Source: Geomobilibacter sp964432205 (GTDB lineage Bacteria > Desulfobacterota > Desulfuromonadia > Geobacterales > DSM-12255). Taken from it: 64,000 nt of DNA. The position numbers and the translations under genes were made by a program. The DNA lies in assembly GCA_964432205.1 (NCBI GenBank), contig CAYSMK010000007.1, positions 1 to 64,000 on the forward strand. The letters run 5' to 3'. Shown here in pieces: positions 42,478 to 52,131 of the stretch. A model generated the notes under the pieces. That model worked only from the letters and a program-made list of their open reading frames with translations, had not been told where the DNA came from and made no database searches. The stretch's first letter is position 1. Every line of letters starts with the position of its first letter.

Positions 42478-43358
42478 AAACACTGCTCACAGGCCTGGTC
42501 CAGCAGAGCTGTTCCAATGATCGCAGCGCCACTGTCGCCAAGAGCGTGGCCGGCATCCGCCAGGCCGCAGCAGCCGGTGCCCAGCTGGTGGTGCTGCAGG
42601 AACTGCATACCGGACCCTACTTCTGCCAGACCGAGGATGCCGCTATTTTTGACCTTGCGGAGCCGATTCCCGGCCCCTCATCGGAGCTCTTCGGCGCCAT
42701 TGCCAGAGAACTGGGGATCGTCATCGTCACCTCGCTTTTCGAGAGACGCGCACCGGGCCTTTACCACAATACGGCGGTAATCCTGGAACGGGACGGCACC
42801 ATTGCCGGCACCTACCGCAAGATGCACATCCCCGACGATCCGGGCTATTATGAAAAGTTCTACTTCACCCCCGGCGACCTTGGGTTCACACCGGTGAAAA
42901 CCTCGGTTGGTTCGCTCGGCGTACTGGTCTGCTGGGATCAGTGGTATCCCGAAGGAGCCCGTCTCATGGCCCTGGCCGGCGCAGATATGCTCATCTACCC
43001 CACCGCCATCGGCTGGGACCCGGCCGACCCACCGGGAGAGCAGGATCGCCAACTTGAGGCCTGGATAACGGTCCAGCGGGGCCATGCCGTGGCCAACGGC
43101 CTGCCGGTGGTGGCAGTCAACCGCGTCGGATTCGAGGCCTCACCCGGAGCAGGTGACAAGGGGCAACGCTTCTGGGGAAACAGCTTTGTGGCCGGCCCCC
43201 AGGGGGAGTTCCTGGACCGGTTGCCGGCAGACCGCGAAGAAACCAGGGTAGTTGCCATCGACCTCACGAGAAGCGAAACGGTACGACGCACCTGGCCGTT
43301 CCTGCGCGACCGGCGGATTGATGCATATGGGGATATTACCAAGAGATATCGGGATTGA
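42474..43358 (+). CDS. aguB: N-carbamoylputrescine amidase
   Basis: The start is the ATG at 42474, in the ATGA overlap with aguA. The product has 294 residues, a nitrilase-superfamily enzyme with the Glu-Lys-Cys triad in LQELHTGPYF, YRKMHIPDDPGYYEKFYF and VCWDQWYPEGARL. The long segment around YYEKFYFTPGDLGF is typical of plant- and bacterial-type N-carbamoylputrescine amidases. It releases putrescine, CO2 and ammonia. Confidence 0.95.
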   Translation: MKTLLTGLVQQSCSNDRSATVAKSVAGIRQAAAAGAQLVVLQELHTGPYFCQTEDAAIFDLAEPIPGPSSELFGAIARELGIVIVTSLFERRAPGLYHNTAVILERDGTIAGTYRKMHIPDDPGYYEKFYFTPGDLGFTPVKTSVGSLGVLVCWDQWYPEGARLMALAGADMLIYPTAIGWDPADPPGEQDRQLEAWITVQRGHAVANGLPVVAVNRVGFEASPGAGDKGQRFWGNSFVAGPQGEFLDRLPADREETRVVAIDLTRSETVRRTWPFLRDRRIDAYGDITKRYRD

Positions 43359-43444
43359 CGTCAGCAGAGATCTACGGGCAGTGACCAGAAACTGGGGAAC
43401 GGTACCCAAGCTGGCAAACAAAGGGGAGAGGTCAAGGTCCTTCG

Positions 43445-44314
43445 TCACCCTTTGCCGGCAGCATCCCTCGTCCTGCGCATCAGCCGAAACAGGACAATGA
43501 CCGCCACACCGCCACCCATGAGATATCCAGTGCCGGGCTCCGGAGTAACGATCGGTTCGCGCGGTTTATGTGGCGACGTGTACCCTCTGAAGGGGACATC
43601 CGGCGGAGATAGCGGGTAGAATGGGACGGAATAGTAGGAAACCTTTTCCAGCGAACTCGGAATGGCGCCTGCCGACTCTTCGGAAACAGCCCCTGCCGAC
43701 AGCTGTAGAGGCGGGCCATCAACCCATTCAACAGACTTGTTCAGGCGGCGCGGAGGACCGTCAACCCGTTCTAACGGGTGTGGCGGGTCGGCAATGCTGA
43801 CTTCCGGCGGAGGTGATGGGGCGATCACGTAATCGTTGCAACAGAAGGTACGCACGGTGCGGACACCATCAGAAATATATCCGTCCCCCTTGGGAAGCCT
43901 GACCGGCTTCGAGGTCCGTCGTATGGTATCCCCATTTCGGTAGGAAACAAAGGTCCAGATTGCTTTATCAAGCTTACCGAGTCGTGCACTGTCCCATTTG
44001 AATCCTGCGAAGTGGGCGGACAGCGTGACATCCTGTTGGACTGTGCGGCGAAAATCCTCTACCGTGTGGATACTGTCCTTACCACACAGACCGTAATACT
44101 TGCCTCCCATTTCGCTACTGGCGCCCGGTTCCTGAATGTCGGCCGTGGCTGTCTGCACCGGCGGTTCCTTGCGGACGATCTTCTCCTCTGCAAGTAATGA
44201 TCTCACAACCACGGAACAGATCGCGGCAACCAGCACCATTGCCACCACCAAGCCGGCTCTTTTTATGAATGCACTGGGAAATCTCTTTCTTCTTGATCTT
44301 CGTCTGTACGGCAT
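43445..44314 (-). CDS. PEP-CTERM sorting-signal protein, Pro-rich
   Basis: The protein has 289 residues. A basic N-terminus precedes a signal-like helix (LVVAMVLVAAICSVVV). The middle is unrecognised, and a repeat of VDGPPxxL units (about 180-205) sits before a Pro-rich stretch. The C-terminus has EPGTGYLMGGGVAVIVLFRLMRR, a PEP-CTERM signal: motif, membrane helix and Arg cluster. Such proteins are sorted by exosortase to the surface or to exopolysaccharide. No exosortase gene is in the window. Start codon RBS is weak. Confidence 0.8.
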   Translation of the reverse strand: MPYRRRSRRKRFPSAFIKRAGLVVAMVLVAAICSVVVRSLLAEEKIVRKEPPVQTATADIQEPGASSEMGGKYYGLCGKDSIHTVEDFRRTVQQDVTLSAHFAGFKWDSARLGKLDKAIWTFVSYRNGDTIRRTSKPVRLPKGDGYISDGVRTVRTFCCNDYVIAPSPPPEVSIADPPHPLERVDGPPRRLNKSVEWVDGPPLQLSAGAVSEESAGAIPSSLEKVSYYSVPFYPLSPPDVPFRGYTSPHKPREPIVTPEPGTGYLMGGGVAVIVLFRLMRRTRDAAGKG

Positions 44315-44390
44315 CTAACACCCCGGGAACGTCGACGTTCCTCTCTTCATAACCCAGCCACTGGCCCGAACGGCAGGTTCAGTCCGGCAT

Positions 44391-45110
44391 TCAGTTCCCT
44401 GTCTGCCCGCACCTGTTCATCTCGGAATCAGAGGCCGACTTCTCGCTAAGCCAGACAGCCGCGTAATTTCCGAACACGCCGACGCCCATGGACCTCCAGA
44501 CATGCCTGCTCCAGTTTTTCCGTCCCAGAATCATGTCCAATTCCTCACTTCTCCCTTGCCAGTAATTGATGGCCATAGCTGGGGACAGAGGGGCCGAAGT
44601 CCAGTATATATTCTCATAGCCGTTTGACCGGTGCCCCGAAATCTCACGGGGTTTGATCCACATCCCCAGCGCCCGCTTATGGTCGGACGTGTAGCAGAGA
44701 GGCTCCCACCCACCTCCGGTCTCCTTCCCTTTGTCGGACCAACTATGAAGGTTGCAAGCCATCCCCCGGTCGTCGTGCCTGTCCCGGTGGGGTGTGTTGA
44801 CGGCCAGGTCAATCACGTGCCACTTTGCGGCCCTGTAGAGCGGCTCCACGATTGGTACCGGCGGGAGTTGATGCTCCTCGCGCAGCTTGTTAACCAGGCG
44901 CCCCAATTCAGCCTCGTCTTCAGTCAAACAGACAGTTGGTCGTGAGCCCCCCTCCCCCGTTTCGATGAAGGACTGACCAACCTTACCCGTAGCTGGGGGA
45001 AGCTCGGCAGTTGAGAGTCCCGGGACGAGCAACAGTATAAAGGACAAAACCGCCAATCTACCGTGTCTGCCATGCACCCTGAGCGCAGCTGTAATAATCA
45101 TTCTTGCCAT
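44391..45110 (-). CDS. Secreted CAP-like protein, paralogue 1
   Basis: The protein has 239 residues with a signal peptide (LAVLSFILLLVPGLSTA). The mature part matches the gene at 45427-46110: LVNKLREEHQLPPVP, WHVIDLAVNTP, ACNLHSWSD, CYTSDHKRALGMWIKPREI, GYENIYW and MGVGVFGNYAAVWLSE. The pattern resembles the CAP/SCP/PR-1 fold (HVIDLA helix, GYENI, and the end strand), but the alignment is distant. Function unknown. It has no recognised operon partner. Confidence 0.75.
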   Translation of the reverse strand: MARMIITAALRVHGRHGRLAVLSFILLLVPGLSTAELPPATGKVGQSFIETGEGGSRPTVCLTEDEAELGRLVNKLREEHQLPPVPIVEPLYRAAKWHVIDLAVNTPHRDRHDDRGMACNLHSWSDKGKETGGGWEPLCYTSDHKRALGMWIKPREISGHRSNGYENIYWTSAPLSPAMAINYWQGRSEELDMILGRKNWSRHVWRSMGVGVFGNYAAVWLSEKSASDSEMNRCGQTGN

Positions 45111-45426
45111 ATTCTCGCCTCACGACTCCGACACATTTATAAAATTTGTTAGTATATATAGTTTCACGAAAGAAACATACCCCTGAAGTTTCTATCTTCC
45201 CATCGATGCAATAACCTGGCAGCAATACAACTGACGTTCGAGGACTGTACGAACCATTGCCGAATCACCAATGAGTTCCTGCAACAGGTTTGTTAGAAAT
45301 GATGATTGCTAAGCGGCAGAAATAATGAAAGGAAGGGCTGCTTTCAGGGAGTCATCGGTAGGTAGCCGGCCTAGCCCACAATCATCAGCCCGTATCAGGA
45401 AGGTCAGGTCTATGGGAGGCCTTGGC
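45111..45426. other. Intergenic region between the two CAP-like genes
   Basis: The 316-nt region is AT-rich at 45130-45180 and probably carries the promoter of the upstream-lying CAP-like gene on the minus strand. No open frame of coding character, hairpin terminator or repeat was seen. Confidence 0.5.
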
Positions 45427-46110
45427 TTAATTGGCGGCTGAACTGCAAACCTTTAGCGCCCCAAGAGGATCAACCAGCGAACCCACCCAGATAACAGCAT
45501 GGTTCTTGTAGATACCCACGCCTAACGCAAGAAGGTTGCTTCCCTTCCAGACCCCTGTTTCGAGGAGGACGGCATTGTGGCTGGGGCTTGCCTTCCAGGC
45601 CTCAAGCACTTTTTCCGGGTTGACTTCATTGTCTTTAGTAGAATAGGCATTTTCATACCCATCACCAGTGTAACCAAACTTCGTGATCTCGCGTGGCTTG
45701 TCCCACATCGCTTCGGCGTAGGCATGGTCTCTCGTGTAACAGACCGGTTTCCAGACGCCGCCGTTCGACCAACTGTGAAGCGAACAGAGAAGACCGCGAC
45801 TATCGGTCCCTTCTGCAGGGAGGTTCTCGACCAGATCGATAACATGAACGCGGGCAACCTTGTTCAGTGACCGGGCATTGGCAATAGGGGGAAGGCCATG
45901 AGATTCGCGGTATTCATTCACAAGATGAAACAGTTTTGCCTCCTTTGCGGAGAGGCAGGAAAATTCGCCGGTTTCATCAAGTACATTCTTCATGGTAGTC
46001 TGGGTTGCGGAAACAGGGAGGGAAACAGTCAGCGAGAGAACCAGGGTCATTGCCAAGATCAAGAGGCTGGGTCGTTTATTGGCTTTCTGTGCTAGTCTCT
46101 GGCTAAACAT
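45427..46110 (-). CDS. Secreted CAP-like protein, paralogue 2
   Basis: The start chosen is the ATG at 46110, with AAGGAG upstream; a GTG five codons earlier also exists. The product has 227 residues with a signal peptide (LLILAMTLVLSLTVSLPVSA). CAP-like features are LVNEYRESHGLPPIANARSLNKVARVHVIDLVEN, GYENAYS, AWKASPSHNAVLL and ALGVGIYKNHAVIWVG. CAP proteins are secreted and varied in role. About half of the residues in the core pattern agree with the paralogue at 44391-45110. Confidence 0.8.
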   Translation of the reverse strand: MFSQRLAQKANKRPSLLILAMTLVLSLTVSLPVSATQTTMKNVLDETGEFSCLSAKEAKLFHLVNEYRESHGLPPIANARSLNKVARVHVIDLVENLPAEGTDSRGLLCSLHSWSNGGVWKPVCYTRDHAYAEAMWDKPREITKFGYTGDGYENAYSTKDNEVNPEKVLEAWKASPSHNAVLLETGVWKGSNLLALGVGIYKNHAVIWVGSLVDPLGALKVCSSAAN

Positions 46111-46390
46111 GAAGCGCTCCTTCACCTGACCGCAATCATTGCGTAGCCATCACTTCGCAATTACCGTACCCTCACCGTATCATATTAATATTACAAACAT
46201 TTACTGCCGACACACCTTTCAAACGAGACTGTATGCACCCAAATATCTGTGCAGCACTTGCGCATTATTCAGGAGCTAATCAAAGTTTGATCAGTGGCTT
46301 CAGTCCAGACAATATCGTATGTCCAACTCTGAGGGGTGAGACATGTACGGGGAGTGAAATTGAGTCCATCAACAAAGGGGGAAAAGTTTG

Positions 46391-46924
46391 ATGCCAGTGC
46401 GTGATCTGCTCGAAATTCTTGATAGCACCAAGGTCCTGACCGCCATGATCACCCCGGCGGTCCTCATCTCGGCCTGCGGCACCTTGATCTTTTCCACGTC
46501 CGGCCGGCTCGGAAGGGTCTTCGACCGGGTCAACACCATGAAAGCCGAGCTGGAGGCTATTCTCTGCGACACCATTTCCATCCCCGGACTGCGACTGGCG
46601 CATATCCAGGAACAATTGGCAGTTCAGAAAATCAGGGCCGTCCTGATCAGGAAGGCGCTGGCCGCCCTCTACACTGCCACCCTTCTCTTCATCGGCTCCA
46701 GCCTGGCTGTTGCACTCAATGCTGCCTACGGCTCGGACAGAACCGGCTGGATATCATCCCTCCTCGCCCTGAGTGGCGGACTGTTCCTGTTCGCGGCCAG
46801 CGCTCTTCTTCTCTACGAAAGCCGTTACAACCTCCTGTTCATTAATCGTCACATCGACTTTATCGCCTCGCTGCCTGAAGCGGCAGCCGACTCTTCTGCC
46901 GCCCCCGGCAATCGAACGACTTAA
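46391..46924 (+). CDS. DUF2721-family membrane protein
   Basis: The start chosen is the ATG at 46391 after GGGGGAAAAG; a TTG one codon earlier is possible. The product has 177 residues. Segments MITPAVLISACGTLIFSTSGR, then ALYTATLLFIGSSLAVALNAAY and WISSLLALSGGLFLFAASALLLYESR are membrane-spanning. LISACGTLIFSTSGRLGRVFDR is the family signature. Function unknown. Confidence 0.85.
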   Translation: MPVRDLLEILDSTKVLTAMITPAVLISACGTLIFSTSGRLGRVFDRVNTMKAELEAILCDTISIPGLRLAHIQEQLAVQKIRAVLIRKALAALYTATLLFIGSSLAVALNAAYGSDRTGWISSLLALSGGLFLFAASALLLYESRYNLLFINRHIDFIASLPEAAADSSAAPGNRTT

Positions 46925-46990
46925 GGATTCACCCAAATCAGTCGATACCCCATTGTACGGCCTGACACACATGAGAAGAACTCAATCATC

Positions 46991-47019
46991 TTGCCGGCAC
47001 TGGCTAAACTTGCTATACA
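46991..47019 (+). promoter_or_regulatory. Possible sigma-70 promoter of the chemotaxis-receptor gene
   Basis: TTGCCG at 46991-46996 and TATACA at 47014-47019 have a 17-bp spacing. The gene start follows 110 nt later. Only moderate match. Confidence 0.35.
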
Positions 47020-47129
47020 TCTGCTATCAGAAGCCACGGCAAGAGCAGACGATAGAACCATTCTTGCACCTTCGACACCTTAACAGGGTCCGTCCTGATA
47101 CAAGAGCGGCCCGTGAAATGGAGTAACCC

Positions 47130-49370
47130 GTGCGACTGGGTCAAAAACTGGTCGGATTATTTCTGGTAATGGCATTGATAGTCTTCGGCACCGGGGTGTT
47201 CGGCATCTGGAGTCTCAACAAGGTCGGAACAAACGTTCAACAGGTGATTAAGAGCCGGGCAATCCAGGAAAAACAGGTGGTTCTGATGAAGACCACCCTG
47301 AATGAATGTCGTGTCCATCTGCTGGAAGCGGCAATGGTCCGCTCCCATCTTGAAGACTTCGAAGCGTCCAAGGCAGATTACGAGGCGAAACAGAGCCGTT
47401 TCAAGAGCTACTGCGACCTGATCATCAAGGGAAACGTAAAGATGGGGCTGCCTGCCTCCCCCAAAGGGAGTCCCACGGAATTGCGGATTACGGCCATTCT
47501 CAAAGAGTTCGAGGCGTTTTCCGTCACGGCGACCCACCTTCTTGAACACAAGGCCCTCCTGCTCAAACAGGTTAAACCTGGAGTACTCGACCAGGCTGCC
47601 GTAAAGGCCATGCAGGACGAGGAACTGAACCGGCTTACCCGCTCCGAGCTCCCCGAAGTGAGTGACATGGTCATGGCGGCCGTGGACGATCTATTGATAA
47701 CGGTCACGGGTTTGATGAACCAGGCCAACAAGGATGCCGACAGTATCGAAAAGAAGGCGATTGTCACCTTCGTCGCCGTTATCATCAGTGGCATTCTGCT
47801 CGCTTTCGCCCTCGGCACCTTTGCCACCAGAACTATCGTCGGAAGAGTCACCCAGATGGGACGCGCCCTTGCCAAAGGAGCAGACGGAGATCTGACAGTC
47901 CAGGTAACCGTCGATTCCTCCGACGAACTTGGGCAGCTTGGCCGCGACTTCAACTCTATGGTGGACAAATTGGCCGCCATGGTAAGCAACGTAAACCGCT
48001 CCATTGCGGAACTCAGCCTGATAGCGAGAAACTTCAAGGACATAGCAAAACGCGGGGTAAATGCCGCAGAAGTGCAGTCGGACGGGGTACTCCAGACCTC
48101 TTCGGCCATCATGCAAATCAACTCTTCCATAAACGGTGTAGCCCAGGCCATGGACAGCCTTTCCCTTTCGGCATCCGAAAGCTCCTCTTCGACCATGGAA
48201 CTGGTGGCGAGCATCGAGGAAGTGGCACTCAATGTGGAGACCCTGTCGCAGGCAGAAGAAGAAGTCAGTTCCTCAATGACCGAAATGGCCGCATCCATCC
48301 GTCAGATCGACTCAAGCGTAGCCAGCCTGGTCGAGGCGTCCATGACCACGGCAACGTCCGTAGTCACCATGGACTCTTCGATCAAGCAGATCGGGCTGAA
48401 TGCCGCTGCCAATGCCCGCATCTCCAGTGAAGTACTGAAGGACGCCGAAATCGGCAAGGCGTCTGTCGAGGCAACAATTGCCGGCATCAACGAGATCAAG
48501 CGCTCATCCGTAATCACCTCAGAGGTTATCAGCTCCCTCTCGGAAAAGAACACCGATATCGGCGCAATCCTCTCGGTCATCGACGAAGTTGCCGAACAGA
48601 CCAATCTTCTGGCCCTGAATGCCGCAATTATCGCCGCCCAGGCGGGCGAGCACGGCAAGAGCTTTGGTGTCGTGGCAGAGGAGATCAAGGATCTGGCCGA
48701 ACGGACCAGCAGTTCCACACGGGAGATAGGTCAGGTCATCGACGGTGTCCAGCAGGAGGTACGACGAGCGGTTGAATCGATCAATCAGGCGCACAAAAGC
48801 ATCACCGAAGGGGAAAGACTCTCCCAGAAATCGGGGGAGGCGCTGAACAAGATCGTGGAAGGGATCACGGTCGCATCGGCCCAGATGGATGAAATCGCTC
48901 GAGCCAGCGAGAATCAGGCAAACGAAAGTCAACTGATCCGCAAGGCCATGGACCGGGTTGCCGAAATGAGCAACCAGATAGCCGGTGCCACCAGCGAACA
49001 GGGACGCGGTACCGATCTTATCATGGCTGCCGTGGAGAAAATGAAGGAACTGAACACCCAGGTGCGGAACTCCACCCGCGAACAAACCAAAGTGGGGAAT
49101 TTCATCGGTAAATCGACTGAAAACATCACGACCATGATCAGGAAGATCAAGGTGGCCTGCGACGAGCAGACCAGGGGCAGCGGCCAGATCGTTCATGCCG
49201 TGGCCGGAATCCAACAGTCAACCGAAATCAACCTGGAAGCGAACCGAATGACCGAGGAAGCTGTCAAGCGCCTGACTCAGCAGGCCGAGCTCATTCAGGC
49301 AGCTCTCCACAACTTCAAGATTACGGAAGATGAAAGAGCTGACAGAGGTTCTGCCCCGCTCAAATCCTGA
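47130..49370 (+). CDS. Methyl-accepting chemotaxis protein
   Basis: The protein has 746 residues from a GTG with GGAGTAA upstream. TM1 is at about 7-28, a helical periplasmic domain of about 175 residues follows, TM2 at about 208-228, then HAMP (230-283) and a long cytoplasmic signalling coiled coil to about 730. The hairpin tip reads VIDEVAEQTNLLALNAAI then IAAQAGEHGKSFGVVAEEIK. The receptor signals to CheA/CheW. Where most receptors have Glu and Arg in AAIEAAR, this one has Ile501 and Gln504. No CheR/CheB pentapeptide is at the C-terminus. Ligand unknown. Possible downstream control: type IV pili or flagella. Confidence 0.94.
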   Translation: MRLGQKLVGLFLVMALIVFGTGVFGIWSLNKVGTNVQQVIKSRAIQEKQVVLMKTTLNECRVHLLEAAMVRSHLEDFEASKADYEAKQSRFKSYCDLIIKGNVKMGLPASPKGSPTELRITAILKEFEAFSVTATHLLEHKALLLKQVKPGVLDQAAVKAMQDEELNRLTRSELPEVSDMVMAAVDDLLITVTGLMNQANKDADSIEKKAIVTFVAVIISGILLAFALGTFATRTIVGRVTQMGRALAKGADGDLTVQVTVDSSDELGQLGRDFNSMVDKLAAMVSNVNRSIAELSLIARNFKDIAKRGVNAAEVQSDGVLQTSSAIMQINSSINGVAQAMDSLSLSASESSSSTMELVASIEEVALNVETLSQAEEEVSSSMTEMAASIRQIDSSVASLVEASMTTATSVVTMDSSIKQIGLNAAANARISSEVLKDAEIGKASVEATIAGINEIKRSSVITSEVISSLSEKNTDIGAILSVIDEVAEQTNLLALNAAIIAAQAGEHGKSFGVVAEEIKDLAERTSSSTREIGQVIDGVQQEVRRAVESINQAHKSITEGERLSQKSGEALNKIVEGITVASAQMDEIARASENQANESQLIRKAMDRVAEMSNQIAGATSEQGRGTDLIMAAVEKMKELNTQVRNSTREQTKVGNFIGKSTENITTMIRKIKVACDEQTRGSGQIVHAVAGIQQSTEINLEANRMTEEAVKRLTQQAELIQAALHNFKITEDERADRGSAPLKS

Positions 49371-49392
49371 CACCAATCTTACTGCCGGCTAA

Positions 49393-50874
49393 TTATCCAG
49401 AACATCTCTGGCTCACTGCCCGGCGGTACAGAGCTTCGTACTTGAGAGCTGCTTCCTGCCAGGTAAACCGCTTCTCCATGGCGTTGCGTATTAGGCCGGC
49501 AATCGCCTCAGGGCGGTTGTACCAGGTATGAACCGCCCAGCCAACGGTATCGAAGAGCGCGCCGGACGTCAGCGCCTGGAACTTGAAACCGGTGCCGTCA
49601 AGACTCTTCTCATCAAAGTTTTCCACACTGTCATCCAATCCACCGGTAGCTCTGACAATCGGCAACGTACCGTAACGCAGACTGTACATCTGATTCAGTC
49701 CACACGGCTCGAAAGCAGACGGCATCATGAAGAAGTCGGCCCCGGCTTCAATCTGATGGGCCAGTGGATTGCTGTAGCCGATTCGACAGCCGAACTTCTC
49801 CGGGAAAGCAGCCATGATGTCGCCGAAATAGAAATGCGCCCACGGCTCACCGGCACCAAGCATGACAAACTGCAGGTCCAGCGCGAGGATCCTTGGGATC
49901 GCCTCTGCCAGGACATCTATCCCTTTCTGCTTCACCAGCCGCCCCACCATCCCGAGCAGTGGCACCTCCGGTCGCAGCGGCAAACCGAAGGTCCGCTGTA
50001 GCGACTCCTTGCACACACGTTTTCCGGAAAGATCTGCTGCCGAGTAGTTTGCCGGGATAAGGGGATCGGTCTCCGGATTCCACTCGTCATCGTCGACCCC
50101 ATTGAGGATGCCGACAAGATCAGCAGCCCGCTCCCGAACCACCCCATCCAAACCCCAGCCGAACTCCGGAGTCTGCATCTCTCGGGCATACCCCTCGCTC
50201 ACCGTATTCAGGAGCGTGGCATGGTACATCCCCCCTTTGAGAAGGTTCATCTGGTTGTCCTTCTCCAATCCGAGGAAGGTAAAATGCTCCCATCCCACCC
50301 CGAGGACTTCCATGGCACCGGGATAAAAGCTCCCCTGATGTTGCATGTTGTGCACCGTCAAAAGGGATGCTGCCCCGGACAGATTCGGGTCGTGGCGGTA
50401 GGTCGTGTTGAGCAGCAAGGGTATCGCGGCGGTGTGCCAGTCATGGGCATGGACAACATCCGGATGAAACCCGATCATCTTGCACAGTTCCAGAGCCCCT
50501 TTCGAGAGGAAAATGAACCGGTTGTCGTTATCAAGATAGGCCTCATTATGCTCGTCATAGAGCGCGGAACGGCCATAGTACTGCTCGTGATCCAGAAAAT
50601 AGACGGGAACGTCAGTACCCGGCATCCTCCCCTCATACACCCCGCAGTACTGAGTGCCGATGATCCCCATCGGCACGGTCAGCACGCCAGGAAGCGGCCT
50701 GAGACCGAACCGTTCCCGGTCCACCCGGTAATAACGGGGCATCACGACCCGTACGTCGTGCCCGAGAGCGGCAAGGTGCTTGGGCAGTGCCCCCACCACA
50801 TCGGCCAACCCGCCCTCCTTGGCAAACGGCACCGCCTCGGAGGCGGCGATCAGGATTTTCAATGCATTACTCAT
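49393..50874 (-). CDS. glgA: Glycogen synthase (ADP-glucose type)
   Basis: The protein has 493 residues, GT5 family. It has KEGGLADVVGALPKHL (the KxGGL donor loop, 19-34), VHAHDWHTAAIPLLL, TVHNMQHQGSF, GILNGVDDDEWNP, MVGRLVKQKGIDVLAEAIP and the C-terminal MMPSAFEPCGLNQMYSLRYGTLPIVRATGGLDDSV. It elongates glycogen chains from ADP-glucose. No other glg gene is in the window, so it is apparently unlinked. It converges on the chemotaxis gene. Confidence 0.95.
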   Translation of the reverse strand: MSNALKILIAASEAVPFAKEGGLADVVGALPKHLAALGHDVRVVMPRYYRVDRERFGLRPLPGVLTVPMGIIGTQYCGVYEGRMPGTDVPVYFLDHEQYYGRSALYDEHNEAYLDNDNRFIFLSKGALELCKMIGFHPDVVHAHDWHTAAIPLLLNTTYRHDPNLSGAASLLTVHNMQHQGSFYPGAMEVLGVGWEHFTFLGLEKDNQMNLLKGGMYHATLLNTVSEGYAREMQTPEFGWGLDGVVRERAADLVGILNGVDDDEWNPETDPLIPANYSAADLSGKRVCKESLQRTFGLPLRPEVPLLGMVGRLVKQKGIDVLAEAIPRILALDLQFVMLGAGEPWAHFYFGDIMAAFPEKFGCRIGYSNPLAHQIEAGADFFMMPSAFEPCGLNQMYSLRYGTLPIVRATGGLDDSVENFDEKSLDGTGFKFQALTSGALFDTVGWAVHTWYNRPEAIAGLIRNAMEKRFTWQEAALKYEALYRRAVSQRCSG

Positions 50875-50954
50875 CGGCTCGATTTCACTCCCTGGCAGAC
50901 CATAAATGTAGAAGGCCGCAGATTAGGGCAGGTAACCTGACTTTGGCAACAAAA

Positions 50955-50980
50955 AAAGGGGCGGCACAGGCCACCCCTTT
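50955..50980 (-). terminator. Rho-independent terminator of the membrane operon
   Basis: The stem AAAGGGG-x-GGC with GCC-x-CCCCTTT (one C:A mismatch) spans 50955-50980. On the minus strand it is followed by TTTT. It lies about 22 nt after the stop at 51003. Confidence 0.8.
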
Positions 50981-51002
50981 CAGGCGTTACATATATGGCA
51001 GG

Positions 51003-52055
51003 TTACTGCTTCTGCGTTACTGCCTTCCTTACCGGACCGTTGATCCTGATGGCTGCAGCAAACTCCATCCAGAAAATCAGGTAAATGGAGACCATGAGTG
51101 AGAGACCGATATTCTGGTTCTCAGCGCCGAGGGCCTTTGCCAGTATCGGGGAGGCAAACCCGGCCCCAAGCGTACCGGTGGCCCGCTCCAGGAAGTAGAA
51201 TACCACCAGGGTCGCCAGCGTACCACCGATCATCAGGGCAATACCACGGCCACGCTTAACCCAGTATTTCGGGGAAAAGCCAAACATCCGCATGAAGATA
51301 ACGACCCAGATGATCCAGACCGAGTAGTCGACTGCCGCGTCGGGAAGCGCCAGCTTGTTTTTCACCAGCACGACCTCAAGCACGGTGACAACCCCCAGGA
51401 GGGTGAACATCCAGGAGAACTTCTCGTCAGCCTGACTCTGCCAGTTGCGGCTGTCCGGGGCCGTAACCTCTTTCGAGGAGTGGCTGTGGGTGCCGAGGGC
51501 CGAGAACAGGATGGCAAACCAGATACCGGCGTTGTGGAAGAGGAGGGATGCATGGTTACCTGCGACGTTGGCGATACGGGCCATGGGGTCGCGGGCGAAG
51601 TCTGCGGCAATGCGCATCAGGAAGAGGTTTACCACTACCGAGCAGACCATGATGACCGTGACGGTGAATATCCGCCTCGGCAGTAGGTATGGATCGACTC
51701 GATCAGGGAAACCGAGAATGAACGCGAACCAGATCAGAAACATGATGAACGGAATGCCGAAGCAGATGCCATAGACCGAGTTGCCGGCGAAGTCACCTGA
51801 CTGGGCATAGATGATATATTTCTCTTTGACTGCCGGGTCGGTGTTCGCAGCCCTGACAACATCCTTGGGCACCTTCTTCACGTGGGGCAGCAGCCCCATC
51901 ATATACCAGCCATGGTCACCCTGGGTTGTGTCCACCACCCAGTACTGCTCGCCCATCATCTCGTCCAGCCCTTGAAATATCCGCATGGAAAAAGTGGAAC
52001 AGAGCGTCACCACGACCAGGAGCAGTATGGCGTTTTTAAGACTCATCGGGGTCAT
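51003..52055 (-). CDS. Unrecognised polytopic membrane protein
   Basis: The protein has 350 residues from an ATG with AGGAGG upstream. It has about seven membrane segments: AILLLVVVTLCSTFSM at the start, FGIPFIMFLIWFAFILGF near 100, IFTVTVIMVCSVVVNLFLM near 130, LLFHNAGIWFAILFSALG near 172, LLGVVTVLEVVLV near 217, YSVWIIWVVIFMRMFGF near 237, ALMIGGTLATLVVFYFL near 265 and LSLMVSIYLIFWMEFAA near 315. The N-terminal periplasmic loop has WVVDTTQGDHGWYMMGLLPH. I do not recognise the family. It is the last gene of a four-gene operon with small membrane and Cys-rich proteins, so a membrane complex is possible. Confidence 0.75.
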   Translation of the reverse strand: MTPMSLKNAILLLVVVTLCSTFSMRIFQGLDEMMGEQYWVVDTTQGDHGWYMMGLLPHVKKVPKDVVRAANTDPAVKEKYIIYAQSGDFAGNSVYGICFGIPFIMFLIWFAFILGFPDRVDPYLLPRRIFTVTVIMVCSVVVNLFLMRIAADFARDPMARIANVAGNHASLLFHNAGIWFAILFSALGTHSHSSKEVTAPDSRNWQSQADEKFSWMFTLLGVVTVLEVVLVKNKLALPDAAVDYSVWIIWVVIFMRMFGFSPKYWVKRGRGIALMIGGTLATLVVFYFLERATGTLGAGFASPILAKALGAENQNIGLSLMVSIYLIFWMEFAAAIRINGPVRKAVTQKQ

Positions 52056-52131
52056 TGTTGTATCCTCCTGAAATTCTGTTCAATGATTAAAGTCATTGCC
52101 GGAGATCCGGCAATACACATTGAACGGAAAA

